Origin: Thiofilum sp.
GTDB taxonomy: Bacteria; Pseudomonadota; Gammaproteobacteria; Thiotrichales; Thiotrichaceae
Assembly (NCBI RefSeq): GCF_016711335.1
Contig: NZ_JADJTF010000001.1
Span: 3,658,001-3,722,000, forward strand
Direction of reading: 5' to 3'
Length of the DNA: 64,000 nt
In this document: in pieces, positions 19,710-27,908 of the stretch
How the letters are laid out: the number at the start of each line of letters is the position of its first letter
Position numbering within the stretch: position 1 is the first letter of the stretch
The notes under the pieces: generated by a model
What the model saw: only the letters and a program-made list of their open reading frames with translations
The model's database searches: none
Told to the model about the DNA's origin: nothing
Program-made: the position numbers and the translations under genes

Positions 19710-20368
19710 ATATTCCCTTACCTGCTTGGCTACAAAAAAACGAAGTGGGACAAGCCACTGTTTTCTTAGCTGGATTTGCGTTAATTGGTGTGCTTGCTCT
19801 CACGTTAGCTAACTACTTTACTAAAGCACGTATTGCTGAGAATGAGCAGCACACGTTATTGCAACGCTTTAGTTCGATTATTGAGCCTCAGCTTTATAAT
19901 AATCAGCTCCTGACCGACCGAGTACTATTACCGGCTCAGGAATTAGGGAGTGCTGATCCTGTGCTAGTGTATCGTGCGCGTAAAGATCAAATACCTGTAG
20001 CAGCACTTTTTGTAGTCAGCGCCCCCGATGGTTATAGCGGACGTATTCAATTAGCGATTGGGGTGGATGCTCAGCACACTATTACCGGAGTACGAGTGCT
20101 TAAACATAAAGAAACCCCCGGTCTAGGTGATAAAATCGAAATCGAGCGCAGCAACTGGATTTTAGGTTTTAATCAAAAATCCCTCAGCAATCCTAGCCTA
20201 GACGCTTGGAAAGTGCGTAAAGACGGGGGTGAATTTGATCAATTCACCGGAGCCACTATTACGCCGCGTGCTATCGTGGGTAGCGTGCGCCGCACGCTAG
20301 AATGGTCAAACACACACTTTGATGAGTTATTTAAGCGCCCTAGTACACCTATGGAGGGCAAACACTAA
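19706..20368 (+). CDS. rnfG: Rnf complex flavoprotein subunit G
   Basis: 220 residues, overlapping rnfD by 4 bp. One N-terminal membrane anchor (about 15-38: ATVFLAGFALIGVLALTLAN), then a periplasmic FMN-binding domain with GYSGRIQLAIGVD, KHKETPGLGDKIE, and the FMN-attachment motif FTGATITPRAIV, where the Thr after GA carries phosphoester-linked FMN. The periplasmic domain is normally flavinylated by ApbE; no apbE is seen in this window. Confidence 0.95.
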   Translation: MNIPLPAWLQKNEVGQATVFLAGFALIGVLALTLANYFTKARIAENEQHTLLQRFSSIIEPQLYNNQLLTDRVLLPAQELGSADPVLVYRARKDQIPVAALFVVSAPDGYSGRIQLAIGVDAQHTITGVRVLKHKETPGLGDKIEIERSNWILGFNQKSLSNPSLDAWKVRKDGGEFDQFTGATITPRAIVGSVRRTLEWSNTHFDELFKRPSTPMEGKH

Positions 20369-21081
20369 TGAGCACAGCGGATCATAAGGTCTACCGTAAA
20401 ATTATCATGGATGGCTTATGGAATAATAATCCGGGCTTGGTGCAGTTATTGGGTCTATGTCCCCTGATGGCGGTTACTACCAATTTCATTAATGGCTTTG
20501 GCTTAGGCATTGCCACACTGGTAGCGCTCACTGCCTCCAATGTAGCCATTGCCATAGTGCGCAATCTCATTCGCCCAGAAATCCGTATTCCCGTATTTGT
20601 CTTAATCATTGCCGCCAATGTGACTTTGATTGAGCTGATTATGAATGCCTATTTTCATGATCTTTATAATGTGTTAGGTATCTTCATTGCCTTAATTGTG
20701 ACTAACTGCATCGTGATTGGTCGCGCTGAAGCCTTTGCCTCTAAAAATACCCCTGTGCATACCCTATTAGACAGTACCATGATGGGCTTAGGCTTTATGT
20801 TAGTACTCTGTGTTTTAGGTGGGGCACGCGAATTAGTCGCTCAAGGTACTCTGTTTGCACAAGCGCATTTAATGTTTGGGGAGGGAGCCAAAGTACTCAC
20901 TATTGTGCTCAATCCTGATTATAAAGGCATGCTCTTAGCCGCCCTACCACCCGGCGCTTTTATTGGTTTAGGCTTTTTAGTAGCGTTTAAAAAATGGATT
21001 GATACCCTACTCAAAGAACGCGCCAAAGCTCAAACACGCCAACCCCAAACACTGACTCCACCGCTAGGAGAATCGGTGTGA
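20368..21081 (+). CDS. rnfE: Rnf complex membrane subunit E
   Basis: 237 residues. The stop of rnfG and this start overlap as TAATG. Six membrane helices, family blocks NNPGLVQLLGLCPLMAVT and VTNCIVIGRAEAFASKN carrying the Cys residues that pair with RnfA around an Fe-S cluster, then LGFMLVLCVLGGARELVAQG. Short hydrophilic tail. Last structural gene of the Rnf operon; nth follows with a 4-bp overlap. Confidence 0.95.
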   Translation: MSTADHKVYRKIIMDGLWNNNPGLVQLLGLCPLMAVTTNFINGFGLGIATLVALTASNVAIAIVRNLIRPEIRIPVFVLIIAANVTLIELIMNAYFHDLYNVLGIFIALIVTNCIVIGRAEAFASKNTPVHTLLDSTMMGLGFMLVLCVLGGARELVAQGTLFAQAHLMFGEGAKVLTIVLNPDYKGMLLAALPPGAFIGLGFLVAFKKWIDTLLKERAKAQTRQPQTLTPPLGESV

Positions 21082-21716
21082 ATGCAGCCAACCGTGCGGA
21101 AATGTTTCGCCGTTGGCAAGCCGCCAATCCACACCCTACCACTGAGCTTGAGTATCAGTCTGCCTTTGAATTATTAATCGCCGTGATCTTATCGGCACAA
21201 GCCACTGATAAAAGTGTTAATAAAGCGACTAAGCCTTTATTCGCTAGAGCCAACACCCCCGAACAAATAGTGGCACTAGGGATTGATGGCCTAAAAGCGT
21301 ATATTAAAACCATTGGTCTTTATAATAATAAAGCAACTAATATTATGGCGACCTGCCAGCAACTGATGGAAAAACATCAATCACAAGTCCCCGCCAACCG
21401 AGCGGCTTTAGAAGCACTCCCAGGTGTGGGGCGTAAAACCGCGAATGTGATTTTAAATACCGCCTTTGGTCAGCCCACTATGGCGGTGGACACCCACATT
21501 TTCCGCTTAGCTAATCGTACTGGACTCGCTCCGGGCAAAACGGTAATAGCAGTAGAACAACACTTACTAAAAAACATTCCGCCAGAATACTTACACGATG
21601 CCCATCATTGGCTCATTTTACATGGGCGTTATGTCTGTACTGCTCGTAAGCCTAAATGTTCTGCCTGTATAGTAGTGGACTTATGTGAATTCCAAGAGAA
21701 AACCCTACCATGCTAA
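21078..21716 (+). CDS. nth: Endonuclease III
   Basis: 212 residues from GTG 21078, with AGGAG seven bases upstream inside the end of rnfE. HhH-GPD fold: SAQATDKSVNKAT near the front, the helix-hairpin-helix LPGVGRKTANVIL carrying the catalytic Lys, VDTHIFRLANRTGL with the catalytic Asp, and a C-terminal [4Fe-4S] cluster with spacing C-x6-C-x2-C-x5-C (CTARKPKCSACIVVDLC). Excises oxidised pyrimidines and nicks abasic sites. Linkage to the rnf operon is common in gammaproteobacteria. Confidence 0.96.
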   Translation: MNAANRAEMFRRWQAANPHPTTELEYQSAFELLIAVILSAQATDKSVNKATKPLFARANTPEQIVALGIDGLKAYIKTIGLYNNKATNIMATCQQLMEKHQSQVPANRAALEALPGVGRKTANVILNTAFGQPTMAVDTHIFRLANRTGLAPGKTVIAVEQHLLKNIPPEYLHDAHHWLILHGRYVCTARKPKCSACIVVDLCEFQEKTLPC

Positions 21717-22132
21717 GTAGTGATCGTCATACTTTGCGTCAGTTTTATCAGCAAACATGGTTAAAAGCTCAACAAAACCAGCCTCTCAATGCACTCGAAA
21801 CCCAAATTGCTCATGTCATTCAAGAACACCCTGAATATCAAGCATGGCTGACTCAGGCATATATGGATCAAGACTTTAGCCCCGAATTAGGGCAAACTAA
21901 TCCCTTTTTACATCTAGGCTTGCATTTAGGATTACGTGAGCAAGTAGCGACGGATCGACCAGCGGGAATTCGCGCATTGTACCAGCAATTATTAGTACAC
22001 TATGCTGCGCACGATCTAGAACATCAGATGATGGAGTGCTTAGCGGAAAGCCTATGGCAAGCTCAACGAGATCAGCAAGCGCCGAATGAGGTAGCTTATT
22101 TAGCGTGTTTAGAACAACTGAGGAAATTATGA
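21710..22132 (+). CDS. DUF1841 family protein
   Basis: 140 residues, overlapping nth by 7 bp. Family features: an N-terminal helix with RQFYQQTWLKAQQNQPLNAL, a central NPFLHLGLHLGLREQVATDR, and the C-terminal HYAAHDLEHQMMECLAESLW with three His and acidic residues, which could bind a metal. All-alpha, cytoplasmic, no signal. The family is widespread in proteobacteria and uncharacterised. It is translationally coupled to the lipoprotein gene that follows (ATGA overlap). Confidence 0.88.
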   Translation: MLSSDRHTLRQFYQQTWLKAQQNQPLNALETQIAHVIQEHPEYQAWLTQAYMDQDFSPELGQTNPFLHLGLHLGLREQVATDRPAGIRALYQQLLVHYAAHDLEHQMMECLAESLWQAQRDQQAPNEVAYLACLEQLRKL

Positions 22133-22608
22133 CAACAACACAATGGGTAAACGGGCTTTTGAGTAGCGCCTTATTAATGGGTTGCGCTATCACCTTAAGT
22201 GCTTGCGGTGCTGCACCCGCTAGTAATAGCTATACCACCGCTCAAGCCGGAAAATTACAAGAAGTTAAATTTGGTGAAGTGATTAGTGTACGCAGCATTA
22301 TGATTGAGCAAAATAGCTCCCAAAATGGGCAGCATGCGGGAGGATTGATTGGAGGCTCGGCTGCTAAAGGGATTCTTCCGGGTGAAGCTACCAGCATGGT
22401 CGGGAGTGTCACTGGAGCCGTGGTAGGGGGTGCGGTAGGGACTATTATTGATCGTACTGTACAAGCCCAGCCCGGTCTTGAAATCACGTTGAAATTTGAA
22501 GATGGCAAAGCGGCTGTGATTGTGCAGCTAGCCGATAATGAATTTAAAGCGGGTCAAAAAGTTAAAGTCGTTACCAGTGACGGTATCTCACGCGTCGTTC
22601 CTCTTTAA
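22129..22608 (+). CDS. Outer-membrane lipoprotein, SlyB/Pcp-like (17 kDa antigen family)
   Basis: 159 residues from ATG 22129, directly after GAGGAAATT; a longer in-frame GTG at 22105 inside the previous gene is rejected. Lipobox LSAC with the lipidated Cys at residue 26. The mature part has the Gly-zipper typical of the family: GGLIGGSAAKG, then VGSVTGAVVGGAVGTIIDR. C-terminal beta domain LKFEDGKAAVIVQLADNEF. Probably an inner-leaflet outer-membrane lipoprotein linked to envelope integrity. Overlaps the DUF1841 gene by 4 bp. Confidence 0.9.
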   Translation: MTTTQWVNGLLSSALLMGCAITLSACGAAPASNSYTTAQAGKLQEVKFGEVISVRSIMIEQNSSQNGQHAGGLIGGSAAKGILPGEATSMVGSVTGAVVGGAVGTIIDRTVQAQPGLEITLKFEDGKAAVIVQLADNEFKAGQKVKVVTSDGISRVVPL

Positions 22609-22631
22609 ACTCACTCTTAGGAGTTCACGCC

Positions 22632-23807
22632 ATGACTTTGTATCAACCGATTGCAGTTAATAGTGAATTGCATCACACCATGCAACAGTGGCGGCGTGAT
22701 ATTCATCAACATCCTGAAACTGCTTATGAAGAATTCCGTACCAGCGCTAAAGTAGCGCAACAACTCAAAGCATTAGGCTTAGAGATACATGAGCAGATGG
22801 GTGGTACGGGGGTGGTCGCAGTGCTTCAGGGCACACAAGGAGCAGGGCGACATATTGGTTTGCGTGCCGATATGGATGCTCTGCCTTTGACTGAACTTAA
22901 TACCTTTGAGCATAAATCGTGTCATCACGGCAAAATGCATGGCTGTGGTCATGATGGTCATACCACCATGCTCCTAGGTGCGGCTACGTATTTAGCGCAA
23001 CACAATGACTTTAAAGGGACGGTGTATTTCATTTTCCAACCCGCAGAGGAAGGCTTTGCGGGTGCGAAACGTATGATCGAAGAAGGGTTATTTACGCGCT
23101 TTCCGATCGAAGAAGTCTACGGTATGCATAATTGGCCCGACCTCCCTGCGGGGCAATTCGGTATTCATGCCGGAGCGGTCATGGCGTCAACGGATTCATT
23201 TTATATTACGGTTACGGGTAAAGGCGGGCACGCTGCAATTCCTGATAGTGTGGTTGACCCGATTATCGTCACGGGGCAATTAATTTTAGCCATTCAGACT
23301 ATTGTGTCACGCACGCTTAGCCCACTTCAAAGCGGGGTCGTGAGTATTACTCAAGTACACGGCGGTAGTGCCACTAATATTATTCCCGAAGAAGTACAAC
23401 TCAGTGGCACAATTCGCACCCTTGATGAAAACCAACGCGCTCTTATTAAAGAACGCTTAGAACATATTGTCACCCAAACCGCTCACGCCTTTGGTGCGCA
23501 TGCCGCCTTGGAGATTAAACCACTCTACCCCGTTACCCAAAATACGGAGCGCGAAGCCGAATATTGCTATGAGGTCGCTAAAAGTTTAGTGGGTGAAAGC
23601 AATGCCTTTTGGAATCCCTTACCTAGTATGGCAGCCGAGGATTTCTCTTTTATGCTGCAACAACGTCCGGGGGCTTATATTTGGCTGGGCAATGGCGCTC
23701 CCACCCATAATAAACCGCTACATAATCCCTATTATGATTTTAATGATGGTGTACTGCCGCTAGGAGCCAGTTTTTGGGTGCGGTTGGTCGCTGAGCGCTG
23801 TGCTTAA
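22632..23807 (+). CDS. M20D-family amidohydrolase (hippurate/N-acyl-amino-acid hydrolase-like)
   Basis: 391 residues; TTAGGAG lies just upstream of the start codon. Peptidase M20D features: WRRDIHQHPETAYEEFRTSA at the N-terminus, LRADMDALPL, metal site MHGCGHDGHTTMLLGAA (Cys and His), QPAEEGFAGAKRMIEEGLF, YGMHNWPDLPAG, dimerisation-domain VTGKGGHAAIPD, and late SMAAEDFSFM. These enzymes cleave N-acyl amino acids or related amides using two metal ions. The exact substrate cannot be read from sequence. Separate from the operon before it by 23 bases. Confidence 0.9.
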   Translation: MTLYQPIAVNSELHHTMQQWRRDIHQHPETAYEEFRTSAKVAQQLKALGLEIHEQMGGTGVVAVLQGTQGAGRHIGLRADMDALPLTELNTFEHKSCHHGKMHGCGHDGHTTMLLGAATYLAQHNDFKGTVYFIFQPAEEGFAGAKRMIEEGLFTRFPIEEVYGMHNWPDLPAGQFGIHAGAVMASTDSFYITVTGKGGHAAIPDSVVDPIIVTGQLILAIQTIVSRTLSPLQSGVVSITQVHGGSATNIIPEEVQLSGTIRTLDENQRALIKERLEHIVTQTAHAFGAHAALEIKPLYPVTQNTEREAEYCYEVAKSLVGESNAFWNPLPSMAAEDFSFMLQQRPGAYIWLGNGAPTHNKPLHNPYYDFNDGVLPLGASFWVRLVAERCA

Positions 23808-23873
23808 AGGGATATTGCCTTACTAGGTATGTCTGATATTCACTAGGCTGCTGATTGAATAGGAGTATTCGCT

Positions 23874-24443
23874 ATGCGCATTCGGATTAGAACTAAATGG
23901 AATAATCAAGAACGTGAAGTATCGTTAGAGGATACCGTGAGCGTATTGGCGTTCAATAGTTGGCGTATTGGTATGCAGTCTTTATTGGAAATTGAAAATG
24001 AAAATTTTCAAACTGATACCCAAATGCAGCGTATTGCAGTCCTAGAAGAAATGATGGCCTTTTTAGTCCATCTCTTAGATCGCATTGCTTATAGTAGTTT
24101 AAATGATAGCGACCGTGAGGCATTAGTCAGTGCGTTTGCGGTGAAACTAGCGGATCATGTACACGATAATGCCCGTGATTTTGCTAAAGGTGATCATCGC
24201 AATAATTTTATTAATAAATTAAATATACGTTTAGTCGATTACTCAGAAACCACTTGGGCTAATATCGCGCAAGAACCCGGTTTTTCTATGGGTTTGACCT
24301 TTGGTAATCATATTGCTGACGCGCTAGGTCCGCGTGATAAAAAATGGGTATTAGATTATATCCAGCAAGTACTGATGCCAGAAATGGTGAAGCTATTTAA
24401 ACAGGTACTTGCTAGATTAGGTTTAATTAATAATGAAAATTAA
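23874..24443 (+). CDS. Uncharacterised 189-residue protein
   Basis: Starts at ATG 23874 after AATAGGAGTATTCGCT. An initial beta segment (MRIRIRTKWNNQEREVSL) and then mostly helix. Acidic and histidine-containing centre (LADHVHDNARDFAKGDHRNN) followed by LVDYSETTWANIAQEPGF and a helical tail. No signal peptide, no membrane helix. Probably cytoplasmic. I do not recognise the family; it resembles proteins annotated only as hypothetical in gammaproteobacteria. It converges with the gene at 24445, with stops one base apart. Confidence 0.72.
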   Translation: MRIRIRTKWNNQEREVSLEDTVSVLAFNSWRIGMQSLLEIENENFQTDTQMQRIAVLEEMMAFLVHLLDRIAYSSLNDSDREALVSAFAVKLADHVHDNARDFAKGDHRNNFINKLNIRLVDYSETTWANIAQEPGFSMGLTFGNHIADALGPRDKKWVLDYIQQVLMPEMVKLFKQVLARLGLINNEN

Positions 24444-24444
24444 G

Positions 24445-25131
24445 TTAGCTAAACATCTCACGCTGTAAACCGCTTAATAATACTAATCTGGCATTTAGAT
24501 TTAGAAATACGCCGTGACGAATTTGAGCTTGTGCTTCAGGATCGGCGGCATAAGGAATTAGAGCCTGCTCGACCATACCAGAATGTTCTATATCTAACAC
24601 AATATGCTCGATAAAGAGTTGTAAATCATCATCCGTCACTTCTGGAATAGTGCGCAATGCATCCAGTAAAGATTGATAATAAGGCGGAATCGGCCATTCT
24701 CCTGCGATCCCTACGGCTGCCACGGCTGCTAACCAATTCGGTCCTTGGGAAATACGCATCATGGTATCAATATAGCCTTGTAATTCCGGCATAATATACG
24801 GATTAACTCGCTCTGCCTCTGTTATGCCTACAGCACGCATAAATTTACGATAAACCTCCATATGCGAGCGTTTTAAATCGCCATTACCGTATTCATCGTA
24901 AAGTATTTCTGATAACACAAACTGCAAATTCTCATCCGGTGTCACCCCCAAAGCATTAGCCTGATATAAGCGGGTGCGCAAAATATGCGGATAATACAAA
25001 AGGGCAAATTGTTTGCCTTGAGCACGAGTAAGAGGCTTAGCTGTTAATTGCTTTAAAAAAGGATGAGTTAAAAAAGGGTGGCTTAATACTTCATGTTTGA
25101 GTTGTTGCATAAAAGCGGTCGCTGCATTCAT
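24445..25131 (-). CDS. CADD/PqqC-like iron-dependent oxidase (haem-oxygenase fold)
   Basis: 228 residues from ATG 25131; an upstream in-frame TTG at 25146 has no better site. All-helical TenA/PqqC fold. Family features: LKHEVLSHPFLTHPFLKQL, KQFALLYYPHILRTRLYQAN, and metal-ligand blocks SEILYDEYGNGDLKRSHMEV (Glu, Asp, His) and FIEHIVLDIEHSGMVE (His, Asp, His). These match the diiron-type 'iron-containing redox enzyme' family (CADD, PqqC relatives). CADD-type enzymes can make p-aminobenzoate by self-sacrifice of residues; whether this one does is unknown. Next gene on the strand is the ceramidase-like protein. Confidence 0.8.
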   Translation of the reverse strand: MNAATAFMQQLKHEVLSHPFLTHPFLKQLTAKPLTRAQGKQFALLYYPHILRTRLYQANALGVTPDENLQFVLSEILYDEYGNGDLKRSHMEVYRKFMRAVGITEAERVNPYIMPELQGYIDTMMRISQGPNWLAAVAAVGIAGEWPIPPYYQSLLDALRTIPEVTDDDLQLFIEHIVLDIEHSGMVEQALIPYAADPEAQAQIRHGVFLNLNARLVLLSGLQREMFS

Positions 25132-25210
25132 CACTTCAGTACCCAATAGCTAAAAATGAGTACTTTAGCAGATTCTAATGTAGCCGCCAGTATACTCTAA
25201 GGACTAGGGA

Positions 25211-25912
25211 TTAATGCTTGCCCACCGCAGCATAGCGATAAAATTGAATCATAGCTTGAGTGAGCACAAACACCGCAATAGCACTCGAAATATGCCCTAG
25301 ATAATGCCAACCCAATACATAACCCGCCTGAGTCAAAGTAGCTTGGCATAAGGGTTGGTCTAATACATTCATCACTAAGGCTAAGGCTAGCAATACACTT
25401 GCCCCTGCTAACCAGCGCGTAGCGGGGTGATTACGCCGATGTAAAATAGGGGTGAGGATCACTAACACGATCAGAGGCAATAAACCTAAAGCGCTCATAG
25501 GCACACAATAACCTATCAGACAAGGCACTATAGCCACTAAGCTCCCTAGTAAACTCAGCACAGCCGTGATAATCAACGCTGGTTTATGTTGAACTCTTAA
25601 AAAACGGGTGAGTGCTAAATATAAATACAAGGCGCTAAAGGCTAATAAGGACAGCAATACTAAAAACTTATCTACTTGAGTCGCTTGAGTATGAACGCCA
25701 AAATCAGCCGCACTGATTAAAATAATCAGCAAAGCCAATACATATTGAATCGGAGGGCGTTGATAAGATAAACCTTGAGTACGCACTAACACCCAAAGCC
25801 AAATACCAATAATAAACCATAAACCAGTAGTCACTACATTGAGTGGTTCTGCCCAAATAGCAGTATCGCTACCACGCTCGCAATAAGAAAACAGGGGCTG
25901 TAGCCAATCCAT
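25211..25912 (-). CDS. Ceramidase-like integral membrane protein (CREST superfamily)
   Basis: 233 residues, about seven membrane helices. N-terminal YCERGSDTAIWAEPLNVVTT is the hallmark of alkaline ceramidase-type proteins. Probable metal ligands: ADFGVHTQATQVDKF (His, Asp) in helix 2-3 and GWHYLGHISSAIAVF (two His spaced by three residues) in the last helix. Family members hydrolyse amide bonds of sphingolipids or related lipids in the membrane; in bacteria the substrate is mostly unknown. It lies 65 bases upstream of the CADD-like gene in the same direction. Confidence 0.85.
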   Translation of the reverse strand: MDWLQPLFSYCERGSDTAIWAEPLNVVTTGLWFIIGIWLWVLVRTQGLSYQRPPIQYVLALLIILISAADFGVHTQATQVDKFLVLLSLLAFSALYLYLALTRFLRVQHKPALIITAVLSLLGSLVAIVPCLIGYCVPMSALGLLPLIVLVILTPILHRRNHPATRWLAGASVLLALALVMNVLDQPLCQATLTQAGYVLGWHYLGHISSAIAVFVLTQAMIQFYRYAAVGKH

Positions 25913-25996
25913 AGCCTTGCTTACCTTATAATAAAATAGGGGTTATAAAGGCTATGGATTATAGCTGATCTGAGTAAAATTAGCCCAATTATAGAA

Positions 25997-26719
25997 TTAC
26001 TTTACGGGATAAGAATAACAACAGCCGCTTAGTTTCTCGTCATTCATCGAACCAGTTACCTTAAAAGAAACACGACGCTTAAATAAGGAACTCCGACACT
26101 GCCCACTATACTTAATGGTTAGCTTGACATTATCCTGGCCACGCGCTCCTTTAACCACGGTCACAGACGCTAATTTATTAGCCCCATGCTCTTGATTTTT
26201 ATAAGTAATCGGAACATTCACAGCATAATCACCGCCCTGATAGAGATTAATAGATTTAGGTAAAATCTCCGTTTTCCAGAACGGTGAAGTATTACCACAC
26301 GCTAAAATCCAACTACCCGCTGGTTTAGGCATGGGAGCACGCGCGACTACTTTAGTTTCTTTGGTTTCCTTAGCTACGGTTTTAGCATCGGCTTTCGTTA
26401 AGGACACACTAGCAGTCTTGCCTGTGGCTTTCATATCAGCCGCAGCGACATAACGCTGATTCACCCAACCTACTTTGCCTTGGTATTTAATTTCTGCCCA
26501 GCGGGTTTTACCTACCTGCACGGTTCTGCCTGTCAAACTGATACCAGAGGTATCAGCGGGTAATTTATAGAGTACCTTACTATTCACACCGGGTTGTTGG
26601 CGTAAATTTAAGGTATCGCCCGCAACGACCCCCACAATTTTATAGGTACTGGCTGCCCCAGCTTGTCCTAGCCCTAATACACCGACTAATAAGCTTGCAA
26701 TAATAAAACTCCGTGGCAT
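25997..26719 (-). CDS. Periplasmic SH3b-domain protein
   Basis: 240 residues from ATG 26719 with AGGAGAG at the right distance; an upstream in-frame ATG would add 11 residues before the signal peptide. Signal peptide MPRSFIIASLLVGVLGLGQA followed by ASTYKIVG. One bacterial SH3 domain at about 25-90 (LNLRQQPGVNSKVLYKLPAD, GWVNQRYVA), a Lys/Thr linker, then a C-terminal beta domain with Cys residues near LACGNTSPFW, GQCRSS and SGCCYSYP. Many SH3b proteins bind peptidoglycan, and a wall-binding role is likely but not proven. The C-terminal part matches no family I know. Confidence 0.82.
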   Translation of the reverse strand: MPRSFIIASLLVGVLGLGQAGAASTYKIVGVVAGDTLNLRQQPGVNSKVLYKLPADTSGISLTGRTVQVGKTRWAEIKYQGKVGWVNQRYVAAADMKATGKTASVSLTKADAKTVAKETKETKVVARAPMPKPAGSWILACGNTSPFWKTEILPKSINLYQGGDYAVNVPITYKNQEHGANKLASVTVVKGARGQDNVKLTIKYSGQCRSSLFKRRVSFKVTGSMNDEKLSGCCYSYPVK

Positions 26720-26796
26720 GACACTCTCCTGTTTAATTAAAAACTGATTCACTAGGCTTAGTCTCTAAGTACCTAACTAAGAAGTAATTGTGTGTT

Positions 26797-26857
26797 TCTG
26801 GAGCAGTCTTGGCGGCAAGGATGCCGCCTTGAAGCGTACAAGGACGTATTTACAGCG
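26797..26857. repeat. Dispersed repeat core, copy 1
   Basis: 61 bases beginning CTGGAGCAGTCTTGGCGGCA, with the hairpin GGCGGCAAGGATGCCGCC and the tail GAAGCGTACAAGGACGTATT. The same core, with about seven mismatches, occurs in the element at 61201-61310. Here the outer inverted repeats seen there are missing. An ORF of 63 codons through it (26790-26981) starts with a TTG and is not supported. Confidence 0.6.
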
Positions 26858-27006
26858 GCTGCGGAGGAAATGCACGATTACTTTGGCTCAAGTACTTAGT
26901 CCTAAAAAGGTTTGTGTCTTAATTTATAGCGGAATTTGCATTAAATTGTTGTATAAGTTTGAAGCATTAAGTATCGGGTAAAAAGGTAAAAGCCGAAAAG
27001 GCTATA

Positions 27007-27043
27007 GCTCCATCTAATAAGCAGGGACTAGATGGAGCCTTTT
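27007..27043. terminator. Hairpin terminator downstream of the DUF2892 gene
   Basis: GCTCCATCTA pairs with TAGATGGAGC over a 12-base loop. On the plus strand it is followed by CTTTT; on the minus strand the stem is followed by TATAGCCTTTTC. It lies 15 bases past the stop of the minus-strand gene ending at 27058, so it probably ends that transcript and could act in both directions. Confidence 0.65.
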
Positions 27044-27057
27044 AAGCGGGGAAAACA

Positions 27058-27561
27058 TTAGGACTTTTTAACCTTATCTACAGCCTCTTTAGCAGCTTCC
27101 GCCACTTGCCCTGCTTTTTTCTGCGCAGTGTCAGCTAACTCGCCAGCTTCATCTTTTAAATCAGCATAAGTTTCAGCCGCTTTAGACTTTAATTCCTCAG
27201 CCTTTTTCTGTGCGCTCTCGGCTAACTCACTGGCATCCTCTTTCAGATCTTCGTATTTTTCAGTTGCCTTTTCCTTAACCTCCTCATACTTTTCAGAGGC
27301 TTCTTGCTTAAACTCACCGAAATTTTGACTAGCACGGGCACTTAAATCTTGGGTTGCCGTGGTAGACTCCGCTTTAGAAGCTGTATTAATGCCCAATGCT
27401 TTATACAGACCACAGAAACCAAATAGCCCCGTACCCACCACAATAACGCCAATAAGGGTCAGCCAAAAGCTAGCATTCCATAGACCCAGAACGGCTAATA
27501 CACCCCCTACTGCAATACGAATATTACGATCTTGTCTACCCACGTTTAGCTCTAAGGCCAT
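27058..27561 (-). CDS. DUF2892 membrane domain fused to LEA-like amphipathic helix repeats
   Basis: 167 residues from ATG 27561, with GGAGTAATAACT before it; the 100 codons upstream in the same frame belong to an insertion-sequence end and are rejected. DUF2892 unit with two membrane helices (RIAVGGVLAVLGLWN, LTLIGVIVVGTGLFGFCGLYKALG), then about 100 residues of Ala/Lys/Glu helix in imperfect repeats (EKYEDLKEDASELAESAQKK and AETYADLKDEAGELADTAQK). Such YtxH/LEA-like tails occur in envelope-stress proteins. The origin of the promoter is unclear because the insertion-sequence end lies just upstream. Confidence 0.8.
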   Translation of the reverse strand: MALELNVGRQDRNIRIAVGGVLAVLGLWNASFWLTLIGVIVVGTGLFGFCGLYKALGINTASKAESTTATQDLSARASQNFGEFKQEASEKYEEVKEKATEKYEDLKEDASELAESAQKKAEELKSKAAETYADLKDEAGELADTAQKKAGQVAEAAKEAVDKVKKS

Positions 27562-27585
27562 AGTTATTACTCCTTGATATGATGT

Positions 27586-27870
27586 TGACATCCACCCCTG
27601 CCTAAAAAAGGAAGGGGATTCCTTAGTACAGCCGTCCATGTCCGAACGGGAGAACGATGCTGGTTCTCTTACTTCACCCTGTCCCTGTAGGAATACTAAA
27701 CAGGAGGAGTTAGGCAGCAATAGCCTAACCAACACAAAGTAGACTAGCATTAATCCACTATCGCGGACAGCCTTATATTCCCTACCTGAAGAAAGGGGCT
27801 TTACGGCTGCTCCGGTAATGAAAGAGTTTAAGTTTAGTTTACTTACGTGGCAGTATAGCAAATCCCTACA
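27586..27870 (-). mobile_element. Probable IS200/IS605-family right-end remnant
   Basis: Read on the minus strand, the segment contains GGAATCCCCTTCC, a T-rich loop, AGGCAGGGG and TGGATGTCAA. This is the form seen at the 3' end of IS200/IS605 TnpB-type elements: a GC hairpin after GAATCCCC followed by the transposon end. Upstream, GAGAACCAGCATCGTTCTCC and CGGACATGGACGGCTGTACT have the paired look of the guide (omega) RNA region. No intact tnpA or tnpB frame is present. The left limit is not certain; a hairpin TTCGGTA/TACCGAA at 27874-27894 could mark it. Confidence 0.5.
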
Positions 27871-27908
27871 GTTCGGTAGGATTAGTACCGAATCTGAGGT
27901 GAATTAAA

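Noticed and set aside
26790..26981. 63-codon plus-strand frame through the repeat copy
   Set aside because: Starts at TTG without a ribosome site, runs through the repeat core and has no protein-like features.
27562..27861. 100-residue N-terminal extension of the DUF2892 protein
   Set aside because: It translates the insertion-sequence end; GGAG before ATG 27561 and the family start argue for the short form.
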